IMG/VR virus record: IMGVR_UViG_3300047552_001108
Span: 1 to 60,751 of that record
Direction: 5' to 3' (one strand)
Length of the DNA: 60,751 nt
DNA from: a virus
Part shown: one piece after another, positions 14,429 to 21,790 of the stretch
Layout of the letters: every line of letters starts with the position of its first letter
Position numbering within the stretch: the stretch's first letter is position 1
Notes under the pieces: generated by a model
Database searches by the model: none
What the model was told of the DNA's origin: nothing
The model's input: only the letters and a program-made list of their open reading frames with translations
Made by a program: the position numbers and the translations under genes

Positions 14429-15232
14429 ATGCACCACTACCCCTTTCACATCGGCGACTACGTCGCCCACACCCGGCACCTTTCGCCGATTGAAGACCTC
14501 GCGTACCGGAGGTTGCTCGACGCCTACTATCTGCGCGAAGGTCCGCTGCCGAATGAGGTCGCCACCACCGCCCGCCTGATCGGCCTGCGCGACAACATTC
14601 CCGAGGTCGAGGCGGTGCTGCGCGAGTTTTTCGAGAGCACGCCGGATGGCTGGTTCAATGCCAGGGCCGAGCAGGAAATCGAGGCATACAGGGCCAAGCA
14701 CGAACAGGCGTCACGCGCCGGTAAAGCGTCCGCTGAACGTCGGGCCAGCAAGCGTGCAACTCCCGATGAAGGCGTGTTGAACGCCGGTTCAACGGATGTT
14801 CAACGACCGTTGAACGGACGTGCAACCAACCAGAACCAGAACCAGAACCAGAACCAAGAACCATCTCCCCCCAAGCCCCCCAAGGGGTCCGAGTTGTTCG
14901 ACGAGTTCTGGTCGGCCTATCCACGCAAGGTCGGCAAGGACGCCGCTCTCAAGGCGTTTGAGAAACGGAAGCCCGACCGGGAACTGTTGGGCCGGATGCT
15001 GACCGCCGTCGCGCTGCAGAAGCAGTCGCCAGGGTGGCTCAAGGACGGTGGCGAGTACATCCCGCACCCGGCCACTTGGCTGAACCAGGGCCGGTGGCAA
15101 GACGAGGCCCAGGCGGTGCCCGACCGGATGGCCGGATGGTCGTCGTATGCCCGCGAGCAGGCGTTGCGGCTGTTCCCTGACGGCAACATCCCGGCCGGCT
15201 ATGTGCCGTCAGGTAGCCCCGCAGGAGGTTGA
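14429..15232 (+). CDS. YdaU/DUF1376-type replication protein
   Basis: 267 residues, RBS AGGAAGGAAG. The N-terminal 80 residues match DUF1376: (F/Y)-H-I-G-D-Y, H-L-S-x-x-E-D-x-A-Y-R-R-L-L-D-x-Y-Y, P-L-P. The middle is a linker with N-Q repeats (~residues 133-143). The C-terminal 100 residues resemble the helicase-loader end of lambda O / DnaT-like proteins (F-D-E-F-W-x-A-Y-P-R-K-V-G-K ... Y-I-P-H-P-A-T-W-L-N). Expected to recognise the phage origin and recruit the helicase. First gene of the primase-helicase operon. Confidence 0.85.
   Translation: MHHYPFHIGDYVAHTRHLSPIEDLAYRRLLDAYYLREGPLPNEVATTARLIGLRDNIPEVEAVLREFFESTPDGWFNARAEQEIEAYRAKHEQASRAGKASAERRASKRATPDEGVLNAGSTDVQRPLNGRATNQNQNQNQNQEPSPPKPPKGSELFDEFWSAYPRKVGKDAALKAFEKRKPDRELLGRMLTAVALQKQSPGWLKDGGEYIPHPATWLNQGRWQDEAQAVPDRMAGWSSYAREQALRLFPDGNIPAGYVPSGSPAGG
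14824..14862 (+). repeat. AACCAG hexamer repeats inside the replication gene
   Basis: Four perfect AACCAG units (14828-14851) with imperfect units on both sides, encoding the alternating N-Q linker. Lambda-type phages place origin iterons inside the initiator gene, so this is a candidate origin. A plain low-complexity linker is the alternative. Confidence 0.5.
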
Positions 15233-15234
15233 GC

Positions 15235-15579
15235 GTGGAACTCGAATCGAAGCTGCGCGAGCACGGCATCGAGGCACGCAGAATGTCCCCGGGCAACCAG
15301 TACACGGTTTGCCCTCAGTGTTCGCCGACCCGCAAGGCGGCGAATCGTAAGAAGCCCTGCTTGTCGCTGGCGATTGGCCCGTGCCAGTTGGCGAACGGTG
15401 GGCACGTAGAAGACGGTGGGGCGGTGTGGCACTGCTCCCATTGCGGTTGGTCTGGAGGTTTGAAGCAGCATGGAAACGCAGTTGTCGGTGGCGCTCACCA
15501 AGGCGCTGGAAGATCGGGGTTTGGACGTGGAAATTTGCGCCCGAATGGGCCTCCACGTTTCGCCAAACGGTGGTGGTAA
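15235..15579 (+). CDS. Zinc-ribbon primase-type protein
   Basis: 114 residues from GTG 15235; GGAGG lies 6 bases upstream, and a TTG at 15229 is less well placed. C26-x2-C29 and C67-x2-C70 form a zinc ribbon like the N-terminal finger of T7 gp4-type primases (residues ~20-75). From about residue 79 it overlaps the next gene by 110 bases in another frame, and that tail has no domain character. The finger is normally fused to the TOPRIM/helicase that follows; here the two are separate or joined by frameshifting. Confidence 0.75.
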   Translation: MELESKLREHGIEARRMSPGNQYTVCPQCSPTRKAANRKKPCLSLAIGPCQLANGGHVEDGGAVWHCSHCGWSGGLKQHGNAVVGGAHQGAGRSGFGRGNLRPNGPPRFAKRWW

Positions 15580-16921
15580 CGTCCTGGCGATCCCGTACTT
15601 CCGGGATGGGGTGGTGGTGCGGCACAAGTTCCGCACGCTGACCGGCGACAAGAAGTTCTGGCAAGACGAGGGCGGGGTGAAGTGCCTCTGGAACGAGGAC
15701 TGCCTGCGCGATGACACCCTGGTGCAGATGCCGCTGATCATCACCGAGGGCGAGATGGACGCCCTGGCCGTGATCCAGGCCGGATTCATGCGCGTGGTGT
15801 CGGTGCCGGATGGGGCGCCCAAGGAGTCGATCACCGACCCGAACACGATCAAGTACTCCTACCTTGAGGGCGTCGTTCGGCCCCTGCTGGTGAAGGATCG
15901 CGTTCCCGAGATCATCCTGGCCGTCGACGGTGACGAGCCGGGTGCCAACCTGCTGCACGACCTGTCGGTGCGCCTGGGTCGCGCCCGGTGCAAGTTCGTG
16001 ACGTACCCCAAGCACCCGGAAAACCGCAACGTGCGGCTCAAGGACTTGAACGAGGTGCTGCAGCACTACGGGCCAAAGGGCGTGCAGGAGACGCTATCCC
16101 GGGCGCAGTGGCTGCGAGTGGACGGCGTGTACCGCATGAGCGAGTTGCCGCCGGTTCCGCCCTCGACGGTCTACGAGATCAACCTGCGTGGGATGGAGCA
16201 GCACTACAAGGTCCGCCTCGGGGATCTCGCGGTCTGGACGGGGATTCCTTCTCATGGGAAGTCGTCCCTGGTGAACGACGTGTGTTGCCGGCTTGCCTAC
16301 CACCACGGCATCGCCATCGCGTTTGCCTCATTTGAGCAGGCGCCGCAGCGCGATCACAAGCGCAACCTGCGGACGTGGTTCATGGGAAAGCCGACGAACC
16401 ACGCAGAAGAAACCGATCTGCGAAAGGCCGACGCATGGATCGACAAGCACTTTGCGTTCATGGTGCCCAGCGAGGACGACGACGTGTCGCTCGATTGGGT
16501 GTTGGACCGGATGGAGGCCGCCGTCGTCCAGTTCAATTGCAAGGTGATCGTCATCGACCCGTGGAACGAGATGGACCACGCTCGGGCGCCGGGTGAAAGC
16601 CTGACTGAGTACACGGGCCGCGCCATCAAGGCACTGAAGAGGTTTGCCAAGGCGTTTGACGTCCATGTAATCGTGGTGGCTCACCCGGCCAAGCAGCAGA
16701 AGGACGAGAAGGGCGAGTACCGCGTGCCGACGCTCTACGACATCAGCGACAGCGCCCACTGGTACAACAAGTGCGACCTGGGTGTCATCGTGCACAGGTT
16801 CGCGGACTATTCCCTGATCAAGGTCGCCAAGAGTCGCTACCACGACGAAATCGGCGTGCCTGGGGAGGTGAAGGCCACTTTCAAGTTCGAGGAACGCAAG
16901 TTCGAGTGCTGGGTCGTATAG
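15470..16921 (+). CDS. TOPRIM / DnaB-like primase-helicase
   Basis: 483 residues, with GGAGG 11 bases before the ATG. TOPRIM domain ~85-185: E93 in I-T-E-G-E, D153 and D155 in A-V-D-G-D. RecA-fold helicase ~245-475: Walker A G258-x4-G-K264-S265, Walker B I-V-I-D363. This is the T7 gp4 order without the zinc finger, which is encoded just upstream. It unwinds the fork and may prime. A strong terminator lies 43 bases downstream. Confidence 0.9.
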   Translation: METQLSVALTKALEDRGLDVEICARMGLHVSPNGGGNVLAIPYFRDGVVVRHKFRTLTGDKKFWQDEGGVKCLWNEDCLRDDTLVQMPLIITEGEMDALAVIQAGFMRVVSVPDGAPKESITDPNTIKYSYLEGVVRPLLVKDRVPEIILAVDGDEPGANLLHDLSVRLGRARCKFVTYPKHPENRNVRLKDLNEVLQHYGPKGVQETLSRAQWLRVDGVYRMSELPPVPPSTVYEINLRGMEQHYKVRLGDLAVWTGIPSHGKSSLVNDVCCRLAYHHGIAIAFASFEQAPQRDHKRNLRTWFMGKPTNHAEETDLRKADAWIDKHFAFMVPSEDDDVSLDWVLDRMEAAVVQFNCKVIVIDPWNEMDHARAPGESLTEYTGRAIKALKRFAKAFDVHVIVVAHPAKQQKDEKGEYRVPTLYDISDSAHWYNKCDLGVIVHRFADYSLIKVAKSRYHDEIGVPGEVKATFKFEERKFECWVV

Positions 16922-16963
16922 GATTCGGCCACCGGCGCTGCCGGTTCCTTAGACGGTTGATTT

Positions 16964-16990
16964 CCCCGGCCTCGTGCCGGGGTTTCTTTT
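16964..16990 (+). terminator. Intrinsic terminator of the replication operon
   Basis: Stem CCCCGGC / GCCGGGG with loop CTCGT, followed by TTTCTTTT. Confidence 0.85.
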
Positions 16991-16994
16991 GGGC

Positions 16995-17020
16995 AAAAGA
17001 AAAGGCCCCGCGTGGGGGCC
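16995..17020 (-). terminator. Intrinsic terminator of the leftward 17-21.5 kb block
   Basis: On the minus strand GGCCCCC-ACGC-GGGGCC is followed by TTTTCTTTT. It is back to back with the plus-strand terminator, so the two operons are insulated. 16922-17042 holds nothing else visible. Confidence 0.8.
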
Positions 17021-17042
17021 GTGTTGGGCGCGTGTGGCTCGA

Positions 17043-17393
17043 TTACATCCGGTCCGCCCTCCGATCCATCAGTTTCGGCAAATCGAACACAGAGGCCACG
17101 CGGCCCCTGCGCTTGGCTCGCCACCTCCGGCATTTCTCTCCGGCTGACATGCTTGGCGGCCGTGGTGCATCCGCTCGGTTGCCCAAGGCGTAGATGGCAG
17201 ACAAGTTCATGCGACTGGCGCAGGACTCGTGTTGCCAGCCGCAGCGGTAAACCGTCCCAGGTTTCTCGTGGCGAATCCAGCCTATTGCGCCTTGCACCAG
17301 ACGCAGCCGCACTCCAGTCACCTGGGCGATCTCCCGTGCCGACAACTGGCCGTGCTGCTCTAGCGCCTGCAAGATCAACGCTGCGTTGCTCAT
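17043..17393 (-). CDS. Putative HTH DNA-binding protein
   Basis: 116 residues. Residues 1-60 form a winged-HTH-like module (I-L-x-A-L-x-x-H-G-x-L-S-A-R-E-I-A-x-x-T-G-V-R-L-x-x-V-x-x-A-I). A C-terminal basic region with R-R-W-R-A-K-R-R follows. Last gene of the accessory block, directly before its terminator. Its regulatory target is unknown; it overlaps the upstream gene by 4 bases. Confidence 0.65.
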   Translation of the reverse strand: MSNAALILQALEQHGQLSAREIAQVTGVRLRLVQGAIGWIRHEKPGTVYRCGWQHESCASRMNLSAIYALGNRADAPRPPSMSAGEKCRRWRAKRRGRVASVFDLPKLMDRRADRM

Positions 17394-17575
17394 GCCTTGC
17401 TCCGCAGGGCCGGGTTCTGTCTACCGACCCCGACCGGCCTCGTCCACTTACTGTCTGCCACCATCACCGCCTCGCACTCCCTGCGGAGTCGTCGCCACGC
17501 TCCGCACTGGTAGCACCACTCGATGTACCCGCCGCAGATAAGCCAACTGCTGCGCTCGTGTCGATGCCGTGTCAT
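17390..17575 (-). CDS. Small Cys/Trp-rich phage protein
   Basis: 61 residues from ATG 17575, RBS GGGAG. It contains Y-I-E-W-C-Y-Q-C-G-A-W and a third cysteine. The CxxC suggests metal binding. The longer frame upstream runs through the next gene. Function unknown. Confidence 0.55.
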   Translation of the reverse strand: MTRHRHERSSWLICGGYIEWCYQCGAWRRLRRECEAVMVADSKWTRPVGVGRQNPALRSKA

Positions 17576-17751
17576 TTCTGTTCTCCCTGGCCATGAATCC
17601 ACTTGGCCGGTGAGTACGCCGCGCCGGACAAGAAGGCGGCGAAAACAAACCACCATTCGCTGTGACCAAGAACGAAAACTGCGTAGCCCGTGCCCCCGAG
17701 CACCAGAGACTGGTACAAGATGATGTAGACGAGATAGGTCACGTACCGCAT
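17572..17751 (-). CDS. Small two-helix membrane protein
   Basis: 59 residues from ATG 17751. Two hydrophobic segments (~residues 4-27 and 33-46) separated by H-S-E-W-W, then a short basic tail. Probably inner membrane. No family recognised. Coupled to both neighbours by overlaps. Confidence 0.55.
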   Translation of the reverse strand: MRYVTYLVYIILYQSLVLGGTGYAVFVLGHSEWWFVFAAFLSGAAYSPAKWIHGQGEQK

Positions 17752-17969
17752 CACGCGCCTCCCTGGCCGGTGGCCACACGATGCGCAGCCCTGGTCATTC
17801 CGCGCCACCGCCACACCTCCATTGGCACGGGGACCAAAAACCCGATGCCGTCCCACTCCAGCATCCACAGGGTCAAGCGGCGCATGCCGGCCAGCCTGAC
17901 CGCGCACTCGTAGGTGCCGGGGCGAACCGGGTGGGTATGGCGAGGAAACCATATCGTGCGGCCCTTCAT
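17751..17969 (-). CDS. Hypothetical phage protein
   Basis: 72 residues from ATG 17969, RBS CGGAGGG. It begins M-K-G-R-T-I-W-F-P, has H-P-V-R-P-G-T-Y-E-C and a W-D-G-(I/x)-G-F segment. This is the arrangement of a short phage beta-barrel family of unknown role. Confidence 0.5.
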   Translation of the reverse strand: MKGRTIWFPRHTHPVRPGTYECAVRLAGMRRLTLWMLEWDGIGFLVPVPMEVWRWRGMTRAAHRVATGQGGA

Positions 17970-18193
17970 GCTGCACCCTCCGCTGCTATGCTTTTGGTCA
18001 GCGAGCGGGCCAACTCCGGGTGCACGAAAAGCGTGCTTCCTACCTGAAAGCATCCTGGCCGGTCGATCTCGACGCGCAACACGCGCCAGTTCCGGCGCTT
18101 CTTGTCTCTAGTCGCCCAGGTTGCAACCTTGAACTCGGTGCGGCGCTCGCGGGCCAAGTCGCTTTCGACGACCTTCAGTCCGAACAGACTCAT
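17966..18193 (-). CDS. Hypothetical phage protein
   Basis: 75 residues, basic, alternating strands (K-V-V-E, F-K-V-A-T-W-A, W-R-V-L-R-V-E-I). No family recognised. The start codon follows the repeated junction sequence described at 18190-18235. Confidence 0.5.
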   Translation of the reverse strand: MSLFGLKVVESDLARERRTEFKVATWATRDKKRRNWRVLRVEIDRPGCFQVGSTLFVHPELARSLTKSIAAEGAA

Positions 18194-18235
18194 ACCTTGC
18201 CCTCCTGGCCGGTGGCCTTGGCGATGACGGCGCGG
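18190..18235 (-). repeat. Gene-junction repeat, copy 1
   Basis: About 46 bp encoding the shared C-terminus (KARAVIAKATGQEGKV) and, through GGAGGGCAAGGTATGA, the RBS and start of the next gene. A near-identical copy is at 18606-18651, and a diverged copy begins at 18872. Confidence 0.75.
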
Positions 18236-18609
18236 GCTTTCCCACCCTCCAGTGATTCGTAATCGCCGAGCCCCGTTTCTACGTACCCCAGCAAGTCTTT
18301 TAGCGCCTCCAACAACTCAGGCGCGGCCTCAATCAGCCGCATATCCGGGTGGTTCACCCCGGTACACCAGCGCGATTGATGCTCGCGGCCAGGAAACGGC
18401 GCGATCCAATCCCGGCGCTCGTGCAGCTTGTGCAGCAGGTTCATGCCATCGTGCGCGGTGTCCCGAACAAAGAGCGTTGCGCTCCCCATGCCCCAGCGGA
18501 TAGGCTCAATGATCGTCAGGTCGAACTGCGGCTTTCCGCCGACGAGTTGCAGGCTCTTGGATGACTCGTTCAGTTCCCAGCGCCAAGGCCCCGGCGTGTA
18601 CGCGCTCAT
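18190..18609 (-). CDS. Ead/Ea22-like phage protein, paralogue 1
   Basis: 139 residues from ATG 18609. It starts S-A-Y-T-P-G-P-W and contains (D/x)-M-R-L-I-E-A-A-P-E-L-L-E-A-L-K, the hallmark of a widespread family of early phage proteins that end in this helix. The last 15 residues (A-R-A-V-I-A-K-A-T-G-Q-E-G-K-V) are identical to those of the next gene upstream. Function unknown. Confidence 0.7.
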   Translation of the reverse strand: MSAYTPGPWRWELNESSKSLQLVGGKPQFDLTIIEPIRWGMGSATLFVRDTAHDGMNLLHKLHERRDWIAPFPGREHQSRWCTGVNHPDMRLIEAAPELLEALKDLLGYVETGLGDYESLEGGKARAVIAKATGQEGKV

Positions 18610-18651
18610 ACCTTGCCCTCCTGCCCGGTGGCCTTGGCGATGACGGCGCGG
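18606..18651 (-). repeat. Gene-junction repeat, copy 2
   Basis: Matches copy 1 (18190-18235) with a single difference in the first 45 bases by eye. It carries both the C-terminal codons of one gene and the Shine-Dalgarno and start of the next. Confidence 0.75.
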
Positions 18652-18875
18652 GCTTTGTCTGCTGCGTCGGTGCCGTATGCCGGGTCTTCTTCCCAAACCG
18701 CCAGCATTGCTTTCAACGCCTCCAAAAGCTCAGGCGCGGCTGCTATCAGGCGGGCGTTGGCGTCTGATGGGTCTTCTACAAAATCACAGACGAAAGCGGT
18801 CTTGCTGATGATCGCTCCGCACACATTTCCGCTGCCTTTCTCAAACTCCCAAGACCCCTGTGTGTGCTCATTCAT
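18606..18875 (-). CDS. Ead/Ea22-like phage protein, paralogue 2
   Basis: 89 residues. It starts M-N-E-H-T-Q-G-S-W-E, then N-A-R-L-I-A-A-A-P-E-L-L-E-A-L-K, and the same 15-residue end as paralogue 1. The N-terminal parts of the two differ, so they look like shuffled heads on a conserved tail. Function unknown; probably early and accessory. Confidence 0.7.
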   Translation of the reverse strand: MNEHTQGSWEFEKGSGNVCGAIISKTAFVCDFVEDPSDANARLIAAAPELLEALKAMLAVWEEDPAYGTDAADKARAVIAKATGQEGKV

Positions 18876-19393
18876 ACCTTGCCCTCCTGCTTTACCCGGT
18901 AGGCCGCGATGACGGCGCGGGCGTAGAAAATGTTGTAGACCCCGCGCAAACTCCGGTAGGTATCTACTGCGTGTTCAAAGATGTGCTCCCGCATTGCATC
19001 TTTCGCCTGTACGGATGCCGCAAAGACCTCCTCATCCGTCAACTCCACGGGCTGCGGAGCCGGGTGGTTGTAGAGCCGATCCCCGACCTTGACCCGATGC
19101 TCATGTTTCAAATCAATGAGGCAGCCGAGTGCAGGCTTGCCGCCGTGACTACCCATGACTTTCACCGTGGCCACCGGCTCCTGCTCAGGCTCCTGGCGCT
19201 GCTCCAGTACGGCGCGGAGGGCGGCGATGACTTCCCGGTAGTCATCAAACGCCTCAACCGCAGCTTCGTCCTCTGCGGGTATCGCACCGGTCACCGGGCA
19301 CTGGTGGGACTGCAGCAGCGCATCGCAATCGTGCTGCAGCGTGGACAACGCCTGCTCAACCACCTTCCGTGGCAGGGTCAAAAATTCATTCAC
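18872..19393 (-). CDS. Hypothetical phage protein sharing the EGKV terminus
   Basis: 173 residues. The middle has the R-V-K-V-G-D-R-L-Y-N-H-P module followed by L-T-D-E-E-V, which is common in phage early proteins. The end A-R-A-V-I-A-A-Y-R-V-K-Q-E-G-K-V echoes the two paralogues downstream. It is a three-part mosaic: N-terminal helix, LYxHP module, shared end. Role unknown. Confidence 0.65.
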   Translation of the reverse strand: MNEFLTLPRKVVEQALSTLQHDCDALLQSHQCPVTGAIPAEDEAAVEAFDDYREVIAALRAVLEQRQEPEQEPVATVKVMGSHGGKPALGCLIDLKHEHRVKVGDRLYNHPAPQPVELTDEEVFAASVQAKDAMREHIFEHAVDTYRSLRGVYNIFYARAVIAAYRVKQEGKV

Positions 19394-19701
19394 AAAATCT
19401 CCTTGTAGGCCTTCCTGGCCTTGATCGCTGACACCATGGGTTGTGTCGTGTCGTAGTCCTTGGCAATCGTGGTGTGCGGGCGTGGGTCGCTTCGAATGGC
19501 GCGAATCTGCTCCGGCCGTAGTGCTCCGCGTTGTCCACGCTGCCTGTTCACCCGGCGGTCAACGAACTCGCCATCGCCCAAATCGACGGTGGACCACCGA
19601 TGTTCGTTTCCGCACCTGTATCGCCTGATCCTGGCGCCACTTGCCCTGGTCCGCGTGTCTTTGAGTTCGCACCAAACACCGCAGGTAGGGCAAGCATTCA
19701 T
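19390..19701 (-). CDS. Zinc-ribbon / HTH putative regulator
   Basis: 103 residues. C4-x2-C7 and C30-x3-H34 form a zinc ribbon (MNACPTCG ... RRYRCGNEH). Residues ~60-103 form a short HTH (L-R-P-E-Q-I-R-A-I-R-S ... T-T-I-A-K-D-Y-D-T-T-Q-P-M-V-S-A-I-K). The two-domain arrangement fits a small DNA-binding regulator. Its targets are unknown. Confidence 0.65.
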   Translation of the reverse strand: MNACPTCGVWCELKDTRTRASGARIRRYRCGNEHRWSTVDLGDGEFVDRRVNRQRGQRGALRPEQIRAIRSDPRPHTTIAKDYDTTQPMVSAIKARKAYKEIL

Positions 19702-19707
19702 GGCTGA

Positions 19708-20064
19708 TCAGAGGTTTGCGTGGTTGGGAAAGAGTTCGTCGTCGTAGCGGCGGCGGCGAGGCGCCTGCATCCCGTACATCACGCTCCAGACGCGGCTGTA
19801 TGCGTTGTGCAGTTCGTTGTCGGCGACCGAGTCCTTGAAATTGTCGTAGGCCATCTCCATGGCCTGCTTGGTGAGGGCTTTGGCAACCTGCTCCCGTGAA
19901 ACCACAGCGCGGTAGCGGTAGTCGGTGGTGTGCGACTCACGAACCTTGGCGCGAGGGAACACGCGCTCGATGTCTCCTTGGCGCCGCGCCCGAACCAGCA
20001 ACTGGTTTGGGCGGCAGTCCTTGTGAACGATGGACAGGAAGCTGTCCGAAAGGAAAATCCACAT
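19708..20064 (-). CDS. Conserved phage protein
   Basis: 118 residues beginning M-W-I-F-L-S-D-S-F-L-S-I-V, a start shared by a broad family of small phage proteins. Then a (L/V)-R-A-R-R-Q-G-D-I-E box, D-Y-R-Y-R-A-V-V, and a helical C-terminus with A-Y-S-R-V-W-x-V-M. Function unknown. Confidence 0.7.
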   Translation of the reverse strand: MWIFLSDSFLSIVHKDCRPNQLLVRARRQGDIERVFPRAKVRESHTTDYRYRAVVSREQVAKALTKQAMEMAYDNFKDSVADNELHNAYSRVWSVMYGMQAPRRRRYDDELFPNHANL

Positions 20065-20065
20065 C

Positions 20066-20344
20066 TCACTTCTCCTTGCTTACGTCGACCAGCGGGCCGA
20101 ACTCTTCTTCATGTTTGCGCCGCACGTCCTCTGGCACCGGGCCGATCACATGCTGCTTTTCCGCTGCCCAGACCAGACGCGCACCTGGGAACTGCTTTCG
20201 CATTTCGTCGGCAAACGCTGTCATCTCTGGGAAGCTCTCGCGGACCTTCTTGCGCAGCGCCTCTCGGCGCCGCTCCTTCTCTTCCTCGGCGCGACGACGC
20301 TCGTCGTGAGCATCGTCGAACACCGGCTTGGGGTACTGCTTCAA
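20066..20344 (-). CDS. Hypothetical phage protein with a TTG start
   Basis: 92 residues. I take TTG 20344 because it overlaps the TGA of the DUF932 gene (TTGA) and has GGTGAAGG upstream; no ATG lies near. The highly charged helical N-terminal half (E-R-R-R-A-E-E-E-K-E-R-R-R-E) is followed by a compact C-terminal part ending G-P-L-V-D-V-S. Unrecognised. Confidence 0.55.
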   Translation of the reverse strand: MKQYPKPVFDDAHDERRRAEEEKERRREALRKKVRESFPEMTAFADEMRKQFPGARLVWAAEKQHVIGPVPEDVRRKHEEEFGPLVDVSKEK

Positions 20345-21501
20345 GCCTTCACCTTGTCGAGCATCCGGCCGGCGATCTGCTCCATGGCGATCCGGGCCTC
20401 TTGGTATTCCTCGGCCCGCGCCGCTGCTGTGATGCCCTGCGCGAAGTCCCACACCGAGGTGGGCAGGTGGCCTTCTTCCGCCTCGACCGTGGTGATGATC
20501 CGCTTGGCTGCCCGTTCGCTGAAACCGTAGCGGCTCAGGAAGTCCAGGCGATCCTCGTCGTTCTTGGCGACGATGGCGCCCTTGGCTGCCTGCACCCCCG
20601 CGATCAGCTTGGTCGTGCCGGCGTCGGAGAACAGTTCGAGGGCCGGGATCGCCTGTTCGATGAAGCGGTCGGGTGCCGATGCCGTGTGCTTGAAGGTCAA
20701 CTCGCTGAAGCCCTCCACCCCCCAAAGATTCCGGTTCTGGCAGACGCCGCGCAGGTACATCGACGCGAATCCGAAGGTCTTGCTGCCGACCTCGCTGTTC
20801 CAAACGTAGAAGCCCCGGAACATCAGGTCCGGGCTGCCGTCGTCCAACTTGCCCACCTCAATGGGGTTGCGGTCGTCGACCAAGAAAAGGAACACGTCGC
20901 GGTCGCTCGCGTACAGGGTGGTGTTCTGTTTGGTGATGTCGACGTTCGGGTTGTAGGTCACCCCGAACTCGCTGCGCCAGTCGATGCACCCGGGCACCTT
21001 CCACCGCGTGTCGCCTGTGCCGTTTCCGGCGATCCTGCGCACCGCCTCCACCACATCGCGGTCGAGGATGCGGCCGTACCGGGTGCTGGTGATGCCGCGA
21101 AGCGTGGTGGTGCCGTTCTGCCGGATGTAGGCGCTGACCTCCTTGGGGTCGGCGGTCTTGAGGCCGTAGTTCAGGTTCACCGCTGCCAGGGGCGCCGGCA
21201 GGCTGCGCATGTAGTTCGAGGGGGCGCTTGCTGCGCGGCAGATCGTGTCGAAGGACCAATGCGTCGGCACCACCTCCGCGCCAGCCACCTGCAGCCGCAG
21301 CGTGTCGTGGTCTTCGCCGTCGTAGAGCACCTCGATATCGGCCGGCAGGACGTTAACCGCGCTGCTTTCGTCGGCCCAGGTGGTGACCTGCTCGTGCAGG
21401 GCCGAGAGGCTGGTGAACTTCTGGTCGTCCGGGCGTGAGGCCCATTGGGCGCTGACCGTGCCGATGCACTGGCCCTTGGAAACGTCGATCTTGTGGGTCA
21501 T
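20341..21501 (-). CDS. DUF932 domain protein
   Basis: 386 residues from ATG 21501, RBS AAGGAG. It matches phage/plasmid DUF932 proteins: W-S-F-D-T-I-C-R, P-A-x-Y-M-R-S-L-P, G-I-T-S-T-R-Y-G-R-I-L-D, D-R-D-V-F-L-F-L-V-D, F-x-G-F-Y-V-W-N-S-E-V-G, and M-Y-L-R-G-V-C-Q-N-R-N-L-W. Function is not established. First gene of the leftward accessory block, with its promoter and operators 60 bases upstream. Confidence 0.85.
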   Translation of the reverse strand: MTHKIDVSKGQCIGTVSAQWASRPDDQKFTSLSALHEQVTTWADESSAVNVLPADIEVLYDGEDHDTLRLQVAGAEVVPTHWSFDTICRAASAPSNYMRSLPAPLAAVNLNYGLKTADPKEVSAYIRQNGTTTLRGITSTRYGRILDRDVVEAVRRIAGNGTGDTRWKVPGCIDWRSEFGVTYNPNVDITKQNTTLYASDRDVFLFLVDDRNPIEVGKLDDGSPDLMFRGFYVWNSEVGSKTFGFASMYLRGVCQNRNLWGVEGFSELTFKHTASAPDRFIEQAIPALELFSDAGTTKLIAGVQAAKGAIVAKNDEDRLDFLSRYGFSERAAKRIITTVEAEEGHLPTSVWDFAQGITAAARAEEYQEARIAMEQIAGRMLDKVKA

Positions 21502-21559
21502 GGCTGCTTCTCCTTGCTTGGTGCCCCTGGGCGCCGGGGCTGCGTCTTTCGATGGCTCA

Positions 21560-21588
21560 AGTATTGTCACAGTCGTGATACTTTGCAA
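21560..21588 (-). promoter_or_regulatory. Promoter of the DUF932 block with operator in the spacer
   Basis: On the minus strand, -35 TTGCAA (21583-21588), a 17-bp spacer, -10 AATACT (21560-21565). The operator TGTCACAGTCGTGATA (21565-21580) occupies the spacer. Confidence 0.65.
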
Positions 21589-21684
21589 GCGGTTTCTACG
21601 TTTCAGACGGAAAAAATCGCATCACGGTGACACTTGGGCCTTGTGCGGGGCCTGCCAGCGCGGGACAATCACATCAGCGTGATG
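21565..21684. promoter_or_regulatory. Operators between DUF932 and ParB/methyltransferase
   Basis: Three sites in the 289-bp divergent intergenic region start at 21565, 21617 and 21669, exactly 52 bp apart. The first is a good inverted repeat. The second and third keep the right half (GTGACA at 21627-21632, GTGATG at 21679-21684). TTTCAGACGGAAA at 21601-21613 is a second conserved element. No gene is visible in 21502-21790. Confidence 0.6.
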
Positions 21685-21790
21685 ACTCCTTCCCGGGGGC
21701 CGCAACGACTGCTTCTCCTCCCTCGCTTCCGGGTTCGTTGCGCTGCGGCGGTCTCACGGCCGCCGCCTTCTTTTCTCCGCACCGCACCAC

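Noticed and set aside
19930-21438. Plus-strand 502-residue reading frame opposite DUF932
   Set aside because: Antisense shadow of the well-conserved DUF932 gene; Arg/Pro/His-rich composition typical of GC-rich antisense frames.
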